Shown: piece by piece, positions 21,601 through 36,200 of the stretch | Numbering within the stretch: position 1 is the stretch's first letter | Layout: every line of letters begins with the position of its first letter | Assembly: GCA_039090855.1 (NCBI GenBank) | Contig: CM077007.1 | Coordinates: 14,743,515-14,807,514 of the forward strand | Length of the DNA stretch: 64,000 bases | Source: Macrothele yani | Taxonomy: Eukaryota > Arthropoda > Arachnida > Araneae > Macrothelidae | Direction: 5' to 3' | The notes under the pieces: model-generated | Seen by the model: the letters and a program-made list of their open reading frames with translations, nothing else | Told to the model about the DNA's origin: nothing | Databases searched by the model: none | Made by a program: the position numbers and the translations under genes

Positions 21601-24600
21601 TTATATTTAATATTTACTTGCATGTTTTTTATGTGACAAGTTTTTATTTTTTTATGTGGTCTTTCTTTTAATGGTTTTTGTACTTATGTATATATGTATG
21701 GGAATTTCCATAAAATTTCATTATTTAAGTTATGTGCTTTTGTTCTGATTTTGAAATATTTTTCGGCATTCAAAAATCGAACTTTCTTGATTACAGGATG
21801 TACATAGTGGAGACCAACAACATCTTACATCATCATATGACATTGAGTCTTTTGGTGAACGCAGGAGAAGGAAGCTACCACAAATTCCTTTAGACAAAAA
21901 ACGTATGTGAACTTCTTTCAGGAAAAGTATTTTGTGTAACAATTTGTTAACTGAAAGTCATTGTTCTCAAAAATGCTTATGTCTGGGTTTGGTTGTACCT
22001 TTCATTTAAGCCAATACCCAATATTTCCAGTTTAACTTTTAATATTTTAGTGATGGCTGTTATTTGTTTATTTATTTAGTAGGTAATGATATTTGATCAG
22101 TTTAGAAGGTGACCTCAAGTAAATGTACACCCTTCCATTTCCTAGAATGTTAACAGAAACTACACTGCTGTTAATAGAAATTGCAACACCAAGAATAAAA
22201 CAAGCAATTACAATGAAATTTATGGGAGTGATTAGTTATGGTACAAGCTGCAAATGATCAAATTACATACCAGTTCGTGATGAGGAAGGTCGAAACATTA
22301 GTAATAAGTAAATCCACCATGGGCGGTGATAAAGGACCCCACACGTCATGGGATCAAATGAAACAGAATTTGGATGGTCGTCTGTAATCATTCCATTCTG
22401 TTTCTACATGCATCTACAATTCATTGGTTGTGACAGGCAGCGAGGCCATGTGAGCCAGTCATTGCGCGATGGCACCCCAGACGTTCTCTGTAGGTGATAA
22501 ATCTGGCGAATGAGCAAGCCATGGAAGACTAGCAACTTGATGTGCACAGAGTATGTCTTGGACAGTATGAGCAACATGGAGTCGGGCATTATCTTGTTGG
22601 AAGATGGCTCCCGGAATCATCTAAAGGAAGGGGAGAAGTTGAGTTTCCAACACTTCCGTAATGTAGCGTTGGCTTTTTAATGTGTTTGTGATGTGTAAGT
22701 AGGTGAGTGTGTGAATATAATGCAATAGCGCCCCAGACCATCACGCTTGGCGTGGGACTGGTATGGCACTGCACAATGCAGCCTTCCAGATGTAGTTCGC
22801 TATGGTATCTGTAAACAAAAATTCACCCATCGTAATGCATTAAATTGAATCTGGACTCGTCCGAAAACACAGTATGCTCCCATTCAGCACTCCAGTTTTG
22901 ACGTACTACTTCAATCGCTGATTCTGAGTCAAGGGAAGTCGCAGCAATGGACGGTGAGCAACAAGGCCTCTCTGTAGCAATCGATGACGAACAGTGCTTG
23001 CAAACATCGGACGATGTGTGACCATCCTCCATTGCTGCACAAGTGTCATGGATGGTGTTGCATGCAATGTCACTGCCATAGGGTGCAATTGCCTGTCTGC
23101 CTGCTTGGTTGTGCGATTTTGAGCTCCAGACACTGCACAACAATACGTAGAACCTTCTGCTGTCCATTGACGCCATGTACGCATATTGGTAGTTGAGTTA
23201 TGCCTAATGCATACAGCAATATCATGGTATGATAAACCACCTTACCTTCTCTGAGTCCAACAATTCTACCACTTTCAAACTTCGTTGAGTGTTCGTATGG
23301 TTGTCTCATCCTCCTATGCGGCATGTTTACATGTTAACAACAGCGTACGGTCAAGTTTAGCGATAGCAAGTTTAAAAACCTGCTCTTTGTACACCTTCTT
23401 TTATACCCCCTGGTGTGACGTTTTCTGATGGGATTGTGCACACCTCACATTTGCATGTGCGCTGCAACTGTAATAATTTTACATCTCCCATGGTGCCCTA
23501 TCCACCCTGCAAGTTTCATGCAAATCCGAGCATTTTTTCATGGTGTTGCAATTTCTATTAACAGCAGTATATTTTGTACATTGTTGTGATCATGGAAGCC
23601 TGTAACTGAATTTTCAGGAGAGAGCAAATGGAAATTGTAAATACAAATTACATGCAGATACACCGTATGCAAACTATCTCATTGTTTTATGAAAATTATT
23701 TTTACAACACAAATGCACACAACAGATAAATTTAATTGTAAAGCAGAAGCCCCAGAAACTACATTTTTGAGATTGATAAATTATTTAATTTATGTTGTTT
23801 CAGACATGTTGGGACAATAAGAAAATTTCTTCGTTGTTCTTTTAAAAGTCTTGTGCCACCATAAAATCCCAGTGGTCACTCAATCAGTCATCAAGAAGAA
23901 AAAAACACTCTCATGACAAAGATCTGAAAGAAATTTCGGAAGATCTTTGTCAAGCAGTGAATGTCTGCTGTAAATGTAGTTTTCATTTTTTCACCATTCA
24001 TATGTTTCCATACTGCATATACACTGGCGTGCAAAAATTAAGGACGAGACGGTTTTTCGAATGTAACGTCGTGCAGAAGTGCTCCAGATCGACTCAAATC
24101 ATACCATAAGATCCCCAATGTAAGAATATGGGACAAGTGAGCAAAACAGTCCAAACAAGGAAAACAAAGGTACTTTATTGAAAATTTAGCTTCGAGCACA
24201 ACTGGACAGAAGACAGAAACGTCCATGTGACGGGCGGCTGCCAAGAAAAATCCAGTCTTTAGTAGGGGATATGATCACCCCTGACTGCGTTGCAGGATTT
24301 GCAACGTCTGTCCATGCTGAGGATGAGGTTGTCTAGGAGCTGTTGAGGCATCGCGGCCCATTCCTCTTGTAGCGTCAATCGCAGCTGCGGAATCGTTGCT
24401 GGCGGCTGGTGACGTGCTGCCAAGCATCTCCCGAGAAGGTCCCACACGTGTTCGATTGGATTTAGGTCCGGGACCTTGCGGGCCAATCCATGCGTTGAAT
24501 ATCTTTACTCTCCAACAGCTCTGCGACAGCCATTGTGCGATGAGTGTAGCGTTGTCATCCATGAAGAGGAACTCAGGACCCACAGCACCTCTAAACAGAT

Positions 24601-27600
24601 GCACGTGAGGCAGGAGAACCTCGGTACAATAGCGGACACCAGTGACTGAACCTCCTTGGAAAATGTGGAGTTCAGTTCGGCTACCAAGCATGATACAGCC
24701 CCAAATGAGAACTCTGCCGCCTCCAAACCGGTTCCTTTCGATGATGTTAGAGGTGTGATTGCATGTTCCCTGCTCTCTCCAGATGTGTATACATCCTGAA
24801 TCGCTCATCAGACTAAATCGGCTCTCATCCGTAAAGAGAACTCGACCCCATTGCTGATGAGTCTAGTTCTTGTGTTCCTGGTACCACAGAAACCGCCTTC
24901 TCTGATGAGCAGGTGTTAATGGCACACACCGTACTGGTTGTCGTGCAAATAGACCACTTTTGTGCAGCCTCCTGGCCATGGTAAAACGCTGTGTGCCGTC
25001 TGTCTCTTCTTGCCTGTAGGACAATATACCGATCGTCCTCTGCCGTGGTTGCTCGTGGACGACCACTGCTAAACTCTCGGACAGCTGTTCCTGTCGTTTG
25101 AAATGCTCTCCAAGTTTGTGAAACGATGCTGTGAGCGATCCCGAACTCCTCAGCCACACTAGTCACACTTCGACCTTCTTCCAACTTCCCAATGACCCGA
25201 CCTCGGGTAAAGGCATCCAGATGTCGTGTTGGCCATATCACACGGTGGCAGCAACTCGACGTCGTTCAAACCGATGTACACCGTGCAATAGCTTTCACCG
25301 AATTGCTAAGCATACACTGCCCGTGTGCTTTATACCCTTCCACCACCCCCGTCATGCTGCATATATGCGCATGCCCACCGTACCGGACCCTAGTCTATCT
25401 CCTGAGTGGTCTTTCGGTCCATTCTGCCTGCTAATTTCTCCTCTTTGTCCTTAATTTTTGCACACCAGTGTATGTAACATATGTAAGCTGTGCTTGAACA
25501 TGTAATGAGAAATTTCAATGTCAATGCTTTCTCCTATAAATTCCTATTGTTTTTGTTGCATGCACACTATCTGTCCAAAAGGTCAACTGAAAAATTAGCA
25601 ATGGAAATTAGTGTTACCCCAAAAATATTTGTAGTACTTCTTAAGAACTAAAATAACATTGTCAGCTTTCCAAGGAACAACAGGTACCCCCTCTCCCTAT
25701 TGGCACATGTGGCTGTTATATAGGGTGTACATAAATAATTATCCTGATTTAAGCACTGTACATTATAACTTTTAAATAAACACTGGTAATTAAACACAGT
25801 TTTAAACAGAAATAGATAAACATACAGAATTTTGATACATAGCTAAATTGCTTAATAAACTGCTACATGTACACCCCCTAGTGGCACATAAAATGTCTAA
25901 ATATTCACACTTGAAACACACTTTTTCCAATTTGTGGGATAACTGTTGCTGTTGTCCCCAAAAAGTCTGATTTGAAAATTTTCTTTTGCATTTTTAGTAA
26001 AGAATATTCTCTGCACATGATATCTTAATCACATTTTTCATGATTTACAATTTTGCCACTAGAAAATATAAGTTCATATTCCTATTTACAAAATATTTGC
26101 AGCCATATCTATGCCCTTTAAAACCCAATGAGAATTTTCTTTTTGGACAGATACTGTACATGATAAAGAAAAAAATGCTAGCTTTCTCTGCAAAATAATT
26201 AAAAGATTTTGTGCTAGAGGCTGTACATTTATAATTTATTTTTCTTAATATCTCATATTCTAAAAGCCCAATTTCAGAAATTTTGCAATGGATGCTTACA
26301 GTGTTCACCACAGGGAATGCTGTACATACATTTTATTTTTGCTTTTTTCATAAAAGACAGTTGTGCCTGTAAGGGATGCAGATGTGTATTTCTGTTTGAA
26401 AGTGCATCTGTGCATAAGGAAATCTGATTGAAAAAATCTTTTGATATATATGTATTTTGTTATGGTTGTGAACATGATTATTTTTATACATAGAAGCCAT
26501 TTTCTTGTAGTTTCTGTTTCTAAAAGTCATTTTAAAAATTACTTTTCCATCACATAGGTGTCTCTATAAAGACTATGTTGTGCATATTTACTACTTTTTC
26601 ATGATGCACATTTCTACTGTTGGAGGTATCAGTGTATAAAGAACTTTGTTTCTAGAAATTTGTTTGAAAAAAATCCTTTCTTAGTTGGATTCTCGTGCCC
26701 ATGTAGTACATTTTATGTCTATTTTCTTCTTCAAACAATGCAGTTTTTTCTCGTGTTAGGAAGCATAACGTTATATTTTTTTGCTTTTCTATGTATGTGC
26801 TTGTAATGATTCGATTTGAGAAATTTCTTTTGCTCGGGATATCTTACTCTGTGAGAAACATTTTATTCAGAGTTTGTGGTTTTTTGTTTTTCACATTTCT
26901 GCCTCTAAGGCAATAATCATCTGTTTGCACTTGCATATGTTTTCTGAGTCTGTATAGTTGGAAAAATTATTTTTGTAACTGGGTATATTTACTATAAAGA
27001 ATGCTGTGTATGTTGTACATTTTAAATAATGTGCAATTTTTCACTAAGGAGGTGACTGCAGCATATTTGTTTTCATTTAAAAAAAAAAATTTTGATTTTT
27101 TGTTGGAGTGGGGAGAGAGAATTATTAAAAAAATGTGCTTATTACACCTGAGAATGTGATGTTGGCTTTCTCATTTCTGTTCCTTAGCAGCTTTACTCAC
27201 TTCTGCTGTCCACCCAAGAAGTCCCAACTTTCCTGTGTTCTTCCACTCTGCTAGAAATCATGTTTTGCAGCCTCAACAATCAATCTTCTATACCAGTCCC
27301 ATTCAACATCAATGCTTTCAGTTAGTGAAGATTTGATTTTGTTATAGCCTTCAGTAATTTACTTCTGGAAGTCCAGCCATGCTTTTACATCAGTCTATCA
27401 ACACATGTCGTTTTAATGTCTTTGTTGGTCTAGGCTGTTTTCATCTAAATATCTGTTGTTCTTGCATGTCGTGATAGTTCACAGTTATGATATGAATTTA
27501 CTTCAAATTTTTATTTTATATCGATTATGTATTTTAACTGGCACATTTAGTTTGTTTACTGGATCAAGATAGTCATGAAAAAAGTAAACAAAATTGAAAA

Positions 27601-30600
27601 TACATCAGAAAAGTCAAGAACAATTCAATGAATGTCCAAAGTGGGAATTTGGTGTGTTTTAATTATCTGTACATGTCCATGTGACTAAAAATTTAATGTC
27701 AAACTTTTTCTGCAAGGTTCCGTTTTTGTAAATTAACAGACACCCTTTATGTACAGAAAAATTACTGAATACATGTACTAACCAAAATTCATGTTGTATT
27801 AACAAATCTTCTTTACATTGATTGGAAGTATTGTTAGTCATGAATCCAATATGCAGGTGAATTTTTGAAGCAATGGCATGTGCAGAATTGTCTTGTATAA
27901 TCATGCTGGGGATGAAGTCTGCATGCATTTAGTGCTGTGAAATGTGCATGCACCAAAGAGCCTATGCTTACCATTGATTTTTGTGTGTAGAGAAAACTTC
28001 TAATCCATGTAACAATAACTCTATATAGTCCAAGTCTTAAGACAAGATTGTACAGCAGTGAAAGAAGATTGTAACACGTGTTAAAACTGTTTCTCAAAAA
28101 TTATTTTGCAGAGTGGTCATGTGAAAAGAAAACTTACAAAATATTTTGTGGTAAAAACCTTATGGTAATCCAATATTTTTTTCTTATCAAACAGTGAGCA
28201 TGTGTACCATGATTTTTGGTGTGTAAATTTCCTAAATAGCCTTTCCATAATAGCATGTTTATAAATGAAAAACAAATTCTGAAGAGATGTAAATATATGA
28301 AAATATGCCAAAAATTCCAGTTAGTATGTAGTGAAAATGCTTGAATGTCTGGTATATACTCTGTGAAAATGCTTGAATGTCTGATATGTACTCTGTAAAA
28401 ATGCTGGAATGTCTGATTCTGAGTATATTTTTTTTAATGCTTTTCCTGGATGAGTTGTATGAACCACAGAAATGCATAATGATTTAAACTTTGATTGCAA
28501 CCTTGCTTTTAGTAAACTCTTAATCTCATTATTTACAGAAGTAAACAACTTTCCAATCATAGTTTCACTTTAGGAAATTGGGAAGAGTGGAGGAATTTGA
28601 AAATTTCAGGATCTTTAATTTTAAGTCAATTTCACCATGATTCAAATTGTTGTGAGGACATGATTTTCCAAACTGTATGCATGAACTTATGAATGGACAT
28701 CAGCTATTAGATTTCCATTTTTGTTTTAATATATGAGAAAGCATTTATTTGTTTTTGAAAAGTAAGAAAGCTCTTGTTTGATGTTCATTTATGTCTTCTC
28801 TTTTAATTAGTGCATTTTCTTCAGTTCATTTGATTCGCTTTTTCTTTAAAATTATTTTTTTAACTTTCAGTAAACATTCACCTTCCCCCCAATAATTTTT
28901 TAAGTGTTCCAAAGGTAAAGAAGTGCTGCTGAATGCATATATCTAGTTTTCATTTTATTTTAGTGAAATCCTAAAGCAGCAGTAGCATATTGTATGAGTA
29001 TGTGTGTGCTGTTTTATACAATTAATGTATGTCTCCTACAACTTAGTATCATGAAATGCAAAATTTTTATTTTTTTTGGTGAATTAATGCTAATAAATTT
29101 TGTTACTTCCTCAGCTCTCAGCAAATTTGGTAAATGGCCAAGACGGTTTCCAGTGTCCCTAGAGCCTGAAGGTGATGAACAAAAGAAGATTTCTTCATCG
29201 GAGAATAAAAATGAAGCTTATAGTAGAAGTCTGTTCCTAGAAATTGAAGATAGTGGAGGCTACATCAGACCTTATTTAAGGTACTGACTTTTCTATTTTA
29301 TTGTTCCTTACCATAAATGCAATAAAGCTGGACCCTCTAAACTGCAATATTTTGAATTAATTTGCAGGAGAAAAAACAAAAATAAGGCATAAAATATTTT
29401 GAAATAAGGCACCCCTAATGTGTTTATTTGCTATACAGACGTCTGTTGGGCTATAAATGTATAAGTATAAATGAAGATTTTTATATCAAAATTTTTGTTT
29501 AATACATATTAGAAATAACATATGGGAACACAAAAGCTAGTATAGTGCAAGCCAAAGAATCTAAAAGTCATAAGCCGCCCCGGTGGCGCAGTGGTCTAAG
29601 TGATGGCTTCTGATCATTCGTCCGAAAGGGGTCTGGATTGGAATCCTGGTGAGGCATGGATGTTGTGCTTGTCTTATGGCACTGGCTCTTTCCCTTCCCT
29701 GGAACCAGTGACCCTAAATTAGGGACGGGCGACTGCTTATAGTCCTTTGAGTTGCACACAATGATTGTTAAACCTCCAATAAAAAAAAAAAAAAAAGTCA
29801 CTAAAAAGTGAAAGGTTGTAAACATATATTTGATATAAAAGCCTCAATTCTGTAATAAGTAACACCTTATAGAATTCAGAGAATAATCGTAGTTGTCATG
29901 TTGAATAAAGGTTATGCTGTATTTTAAAAATATCTGGTGTAGTGTTTTCGCTATAAAACAGAGTTCACAATTGCAGTCAGATTGGGCTTATTGCATAGCA
30001 CTGTAAGATATTGCAGGAAAAGTTTCCTGACAGAAAAGTAATAAATGCAGTAAAGACTTGTGGTTGAAGAAAATGAAATGGTTTGTAACTGAATATTCCA
30101 GTGGAAGTGAAACTAAAAATATAGAATTTGGCAAAAATTTAAGTAACTGAAAAAGAACTTATAGGTAAAGAATTAAAAATTGCAATAAAATATAAAAAAT
30201 ATAAAATAGTTCTTGCGTAAAAAAATTTTCGTACCCACACTGCACACTATCTCAAAATATATTCCCATGTGGTGCAGTTCGCTGGCATTTTCAGACAAAG
30301 AGCAAAAGCTGATATCACAAAAACAGTAAGGTTGTGGTAGATCTGTGTCATTGTATCACATCAGCATCAGTACCCTGGATAGTATGACAATCTATTAAGC
30401 ATGTTTATAATGAATCACTTGTATTTCTCCTTTTTGCTTTTTTTCTTCATTATTAAACTTTCTTCTTTGTCAATTACATGTTTCCAAGCATAAGAGAGGT
30501 TAACTGGGCTATTTATATTGCAAATTAATTCATTAAATTTATGTATGCAAACTGACTCAGAAGCTTGTATTTCTTTCCATGAGTTATATTTCATCAAGAT

Positions 30601-33227
30601 TTCAGTATTAATCTACCAGTAATTAGATTCTGATTACTAAGAGCAGTTTTTATTTTGTTTTTGGAATCAGTTACATAGATGTTCACCCAGTCTAACATCA
30701 AGATTGCATTTCTTGCTGCCAACATATGAAATAGGTGTAGTGCTATTATCATCATGGATAGGAATGCAATGCATACCTGGTCCTTTTAATAACAGTGTTT
30801 TCTAAGTTTTGAGTTAGAGTTGTACTGATATCAGTAATTTTAATACGTAAATTCATTTATTTATTTTTTTACATAAGTTTTTCATGACGTGTAACTTCTG
30901 GCAGATATGGCAAGGATAGAAAAAATGCAATACAAACATAACAGATAAATGTAGGGTTTGAAAAAAAAACCCCACTCTAGTTATGTCAAGAAATTGTAGG
31001 AATACAGAAGGTTTTAACCTAACTTAGGTCTTGATCACCTGTAAACATTCTGAGTGAGTCTGTTTGCCAAATTTAGATTTCCAAGTTTTTCATTATGGTT
31101 GTTGCCACATGATAAGAGGAAGTTCCAAATGGCAGGAATGAAATAAGCACTATTGGTGTTGGTTGCAGTTTGAAGAGGTAAATATTTCAGTGCTCTTGCA
31201 AAAACATAAAGCCCTTTTGCTGATGAAAGGAGCCATTTTCTCAGTATTTTTCCAGCGATGCACTGCTGAAGTAGCCGAAAAAGTCAGTAATGACAAGGAA
31301 GAATTAAGTCTACCTTGAGTAATGTCCTTTTTGTGCTCAGTCAAACATTTAGTAATTCTGCAAAATGTGCTGCTAATGTTAACTGTGGTACCAACTGAAG
31401 TGGAAATAGGAATTTTGTGCACACCAGGTCTTTAACTTATCTCTATCCAGGAGTATAAGTTTTATGATGGTAGGATTGGATTTGATTCCAATCAAATAAC
31501 CAGAGGATTTAAACATTTGATATAACTGGTAGGTAGACTGTCAAGAAATTAATTACATCTTACAAAATGAAATTGTCTGTTGTCATTAGAATAATTCTCG
31601 ATGTCGACATCAAGAATTATTCTAATGTTTTGGGTGTTACTTTTTTCACTGCCAATTATTCTTATTATGATTGTCTGTTGTCCTCTGAAGAATGGAGAGC
31701 AGTGGAATTCTTGACTTTGAACTTTTTTCGTGAATTTGCCCCCTATACCACTGGACCTGCAATTGTTTAAAAATGTTTGTATTCGAGGATGAGAGGTGCT
31801 GTACTATTGCAGTTGATGCTGGCACAAATCAAAAATGTGGGAAGTGAAGAGTATTATATTGGTAGCAGCAGTAGGTTCACCAAAACAAAACATTCAATCC
31901 TGCTACCAATTCTTGCAAGGCAAACATCCAGAAAATTAATGATATTGTTGACCTCTTCATGGATAGTAAAATTGATAGAAGGAAAACATTCAGTAGCTCT
32001 TGAGGTGAGCTTAAGTAAATCCTGAGAAGAATGAGGTGAGACAACAAATGTGTCATCCTCATATTGAAGCCAGACAGTAGGATGAAGATGGTACTTAGCA
32101 ATGACAGAATTTTCAATATATTGCAAGAAGATTTCTGTAAGAAAAGGTGACAGTGAAGATTCTGTAGGGACTCCTCATTGTTGGAGATAGAATTTATTGT
32201 TATAGGTGAAGTTACAGTTATCTCTTAAAGTTCACAAGTAGTCATACAAGCCCTTGATAAGTGTGCCAGAAATATCCTTAAAGTTTGAGTTTGTGAACTA
32301 AAAATCTAAATTTGGCTCTCCAAATGTTTACAGGTGATCAAGACCTAAGTTCGGTTGAAAGCTGCTGTGTTTCTAAAATTTCTTAATGTGACTAACATGT
32401 TTTTCCTGCAACCTATATAAGGCAAGGAGCCTCAATAAGTAATGCATTTTTTTACCATAATTATGGAATGTTTTATTTTTTGGATTGTTTTAATCAAATT
32501 ATCGGACAGTTCTTATAACCATATTTTGCAAAGTAATGTTCTTAATTCATGGTATTTAATCATTAAAAAAAATTACAGATTGATAGTTTAAAATGTGATA
32601 TATGTAAATCCAATTCATGAATTTTTTTTGGTGGGGAAGTTTGTTTGAGTGTAAATTTATTATCCTCACATTTCTTACCTCCTCCTGAAAATACACTTGT
32701 TTTCTCAACTGATTTTTCAGTGCCTTTCTAAGTTTCTTACTCAGTATGCTTCTGTAACCTTAGCAAGAAATGCTAATTAACAAGATGACATGGTAGTTTT
32801 TACATTCCTTCCTATTCCTTTTCATTTAAATTGGCATAGTGACTGACTTTTGCCAGTTTTCCAGAACTGAACCAACTGCCTTTAGACAAGCATTTCTTTT
32901 TAGCAAACAGCTTAAGTACTTCCTTTGAGTTTTTGATTTTCCTTAACAGCTTTACTTACTTCTCCTGCCCACCAAGAATTTTTTTCCCCTATTTCACAGT
33001 TACTTTTTATTTTGTAAATAAGTGCTTCTAAAGTTTGAGAACCCCTTCTTTCCCAGAAGTTGCCCATGGCCTGACACGATTAAGTCCCATGAGGCAGGGA
33101 AGCTGCAATTGGTGCAATTATATGTTGGAGCTTTGTGTGGATGCAACCACACCATACTGCATTTTCTATTCTACAAGAGTTATATAATGTATAATTATGT
33201 TAGGTTTCATTTGGCCTTCATTGTGTG

Positions 33228-33289
<62 letters not shown>

Positions 33290-36200
33290 GGAAGAAGTGG
33301 ACATCTCTGAAGTTAACAGAAAAGTAACCAAAGCTCTTATAGAAACAGCAACAAAATTAGCTGGGTCTAAGAACAAGTTGCATGTAAATAAATTATCAGG
33401 AAAAACGAAAATGTTGATGCAAAAAAGAAGAGTGATGAGGACAACTAAAGAAGATGTGACTTCCAAAGTGGAATATATAGAGCTATGCAAGACAGTATGA
33501 AAAAGTATCACTGAAGACGTAAGAAATTTCAACTGTGAACTAGTGAGGAAAGCAATTGAAAACAACCAAAGCCTAAAGATAGCAAAGGGACATCTCAGTA
33601 AGGGAAGAAAACAGATTATGGCACTGAGAAAAGAAGATGGTTCTGTAACAAGAAATAGAGGCGAAATTTTGACAAGAGTGAAAGATTTCTACTCCAAATT
33701 ATATGAAAGGGATGATACATGCACTCCAGACATCATGAAAGATACCAGTACCAGAGTTCCTCCAGTCCTTCCAGCAGAAGTTGCACATGCAATCAAGAAC
33801 ATGAAGCGGGGAAAAGCTCCAGGAGAAGATGGAATTACTGTAGACATCATACAAGAAGCAAGTGGAGAAATCGAAACAGTACTCGCCCAAATTTTCACTC
33901 GATGCCTTAATGAAGGAAAGATTCCTGAGGATTGGAACACCGCTACAATGATCCTGCTACATAAGAAAGGTGACATTGAGGATCTCTGAAACTACAGACC
34001 TATCAGCCTCCTATCAGTAGTTTATAAAATCTTCACTAAAGTTCTTTCACACTGCTTGAAGGTAACACTGGACATGGCTCAACCGAGAGAACAAGCTGGA
34101 TTCAGGAGTGGCTACAGCACAATAGATCATATCCATGTGCTGAGAGAACTAATTGAAAGAGCGAGGGAATATGAACTTCCATTGTGCATGGCTTTTATCG
34201 ATTATGAAAAAGCCTTTGATTCGGTGAAACCATCAGCAGTTATAATGGCTCTGAAAACCTGCGGTATTGAAGATGCATACATTAATATTATTAATAACAT
34301 CTATGAAAATGCAAGTGCAAAGATTCGGCTGTTTGAAAATACAACACACATAAAAATTGGAAAGGGAGTGAGACAACGTGACACCATATCTCCGAAGCTC
34401 TTTAATGCCACATTGGAGGGTGTTTTTCAGTCACTGAGCTGGGAAAACAAGGGGATAAAGATTAATGGAGATTATCTAACCCACCTTCGTTTTGCTGATG
34501 ACGTAGTCATTTTTGCAACTAGCCCATCAGAGCTGCAGAGTATGATCCAGGAACTTGCTGACAAGAGTAAAGAAGTGGGATTAAAAATGAACTTTCAGAA
34601 GACAAAAGTGATGTTCAATGCTTTTACAAGAAATGAAGATTTATCGATTGATGGAGAAAAGCTGGAGATAACAGACACGTACGTTTATCTTGGACAGCAG
34701 ATATCAAGTGAGGGTCACATTGATGAAGAAATTAATCGGCGTACAAAACTTGCCTGGAGAGCTTTTGGAAGAAACAGCATAATTTTCAAGAGCAATATGC
34801 CATTATGTCTTAAAAGAAAAGTGTTTGATCAATGCATCCTTCCAGTGCTTACGTATGGTGCAGAGACGTGGACCTTAACTAAAAGAGACATACAAAGGCT
34901 ACAGACAACTCAAAGCAGCATGGAGAGGTGCATGCTTGGTGTAACCTGGAGAGATAAGAAGAGGAACTCATGGATCCAAAAAATTACAAGAGTGGAAGAC
35001 ATCATGATCAGAGTTAAATCCCTGAAATGGCAATGGGCTGGACATACTGCCAGAAGGACAGATCATCGATGGACAGCCGAAATTTTAGATTGGATTCCAA
35101 GGGACAGGAAAAGACCCAGAAGAAGACCACATGGGAGATGGGTGGATGAAATTCGAAAGTATGCAGGGGTGACATGGAGGAGACTGGCACAAGACAGACC
35201 GTTGTGGAGGAAACTTGGGGAGACCTTCGTCCAGCAGTGGATTGATAATGGTTGACAATGATGATGATGATGATATACAATCATCATCAGCGTTGTCAAC
35301 CATTATCAATCCACTGCTGGACGAAGGTCTCTCCAAGCCTCTTCCACAATGGTCTGTTTATATATACAGGGCTGCCAGTTGGTTACTTTTTCAACTAAAA
35401 GTTACTTTTTTTTTTTTAAGTCACTATTTGGTAACCTTTAATTCAAAGTTACATTAAGTTACTTTTTTAGGGATAAACAGCAAGAAACATCAACTACAAT
35501 GTAATGTACGGGTACCTAGAGCAATCACCTGTTTACCTAAGGTCATCATTTTTATTTTAATTGAAATAAATTATAGGCCTTATTTAAATTACACTGCTTG
35601 AACTCTGATGAGAATAAACAGATATATCTGTCCTTAAGGATATATTATCTGAAGAGTTACATCATTTTATTTTATCTGAAGAGTTAAACTTACCAATTAA
35701 ACAGGAAGACGTAAAAGTTAATTACATGCTGAATTCAACTATAAGTGTTTTTCTGTTCTTTCTCTTGTGCAGAACTCTATACTGGGGCTTTTTTTTTTAT
35801 ATAAATTGATTCTGAATACAGAAAATAACATGGGAAAGTGCAAGTTTCAGACTTCATGGCTATCAAAAACAGATTGCTTCAGTGTTAAAATATCTGAGTG
35901 GTTAAAAAAGGGAAACTCTGAAGATCAAGGATATTGTGTTGTTTGTGAGTGCAACTTTACAGTGACTAAAGGGTTGCAGTCTGTGACTCAGCATGCACAG
36001 TCTGTGAAACATAAAAATAATGTTTCAACAAAGATGTTTCCTCTTCAACTGCATTTGTCAGCAAGAATTGGACCACCCGCAGCTCCAATACGTGATAACC
36101 ATCAATCTGGATCATCCTTATCTGTATCAGAGCCAGTCAGTACTATACTACAGGTGCAGTGCTTTTACACAGTTCAAAAGACTGCAATTAGAGAAGAATT

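Noticed and set aside
33022..33565. Open frames with long Ile-Tyr runs
   Set aside because: They are translations of the (ta)n microsatellite.
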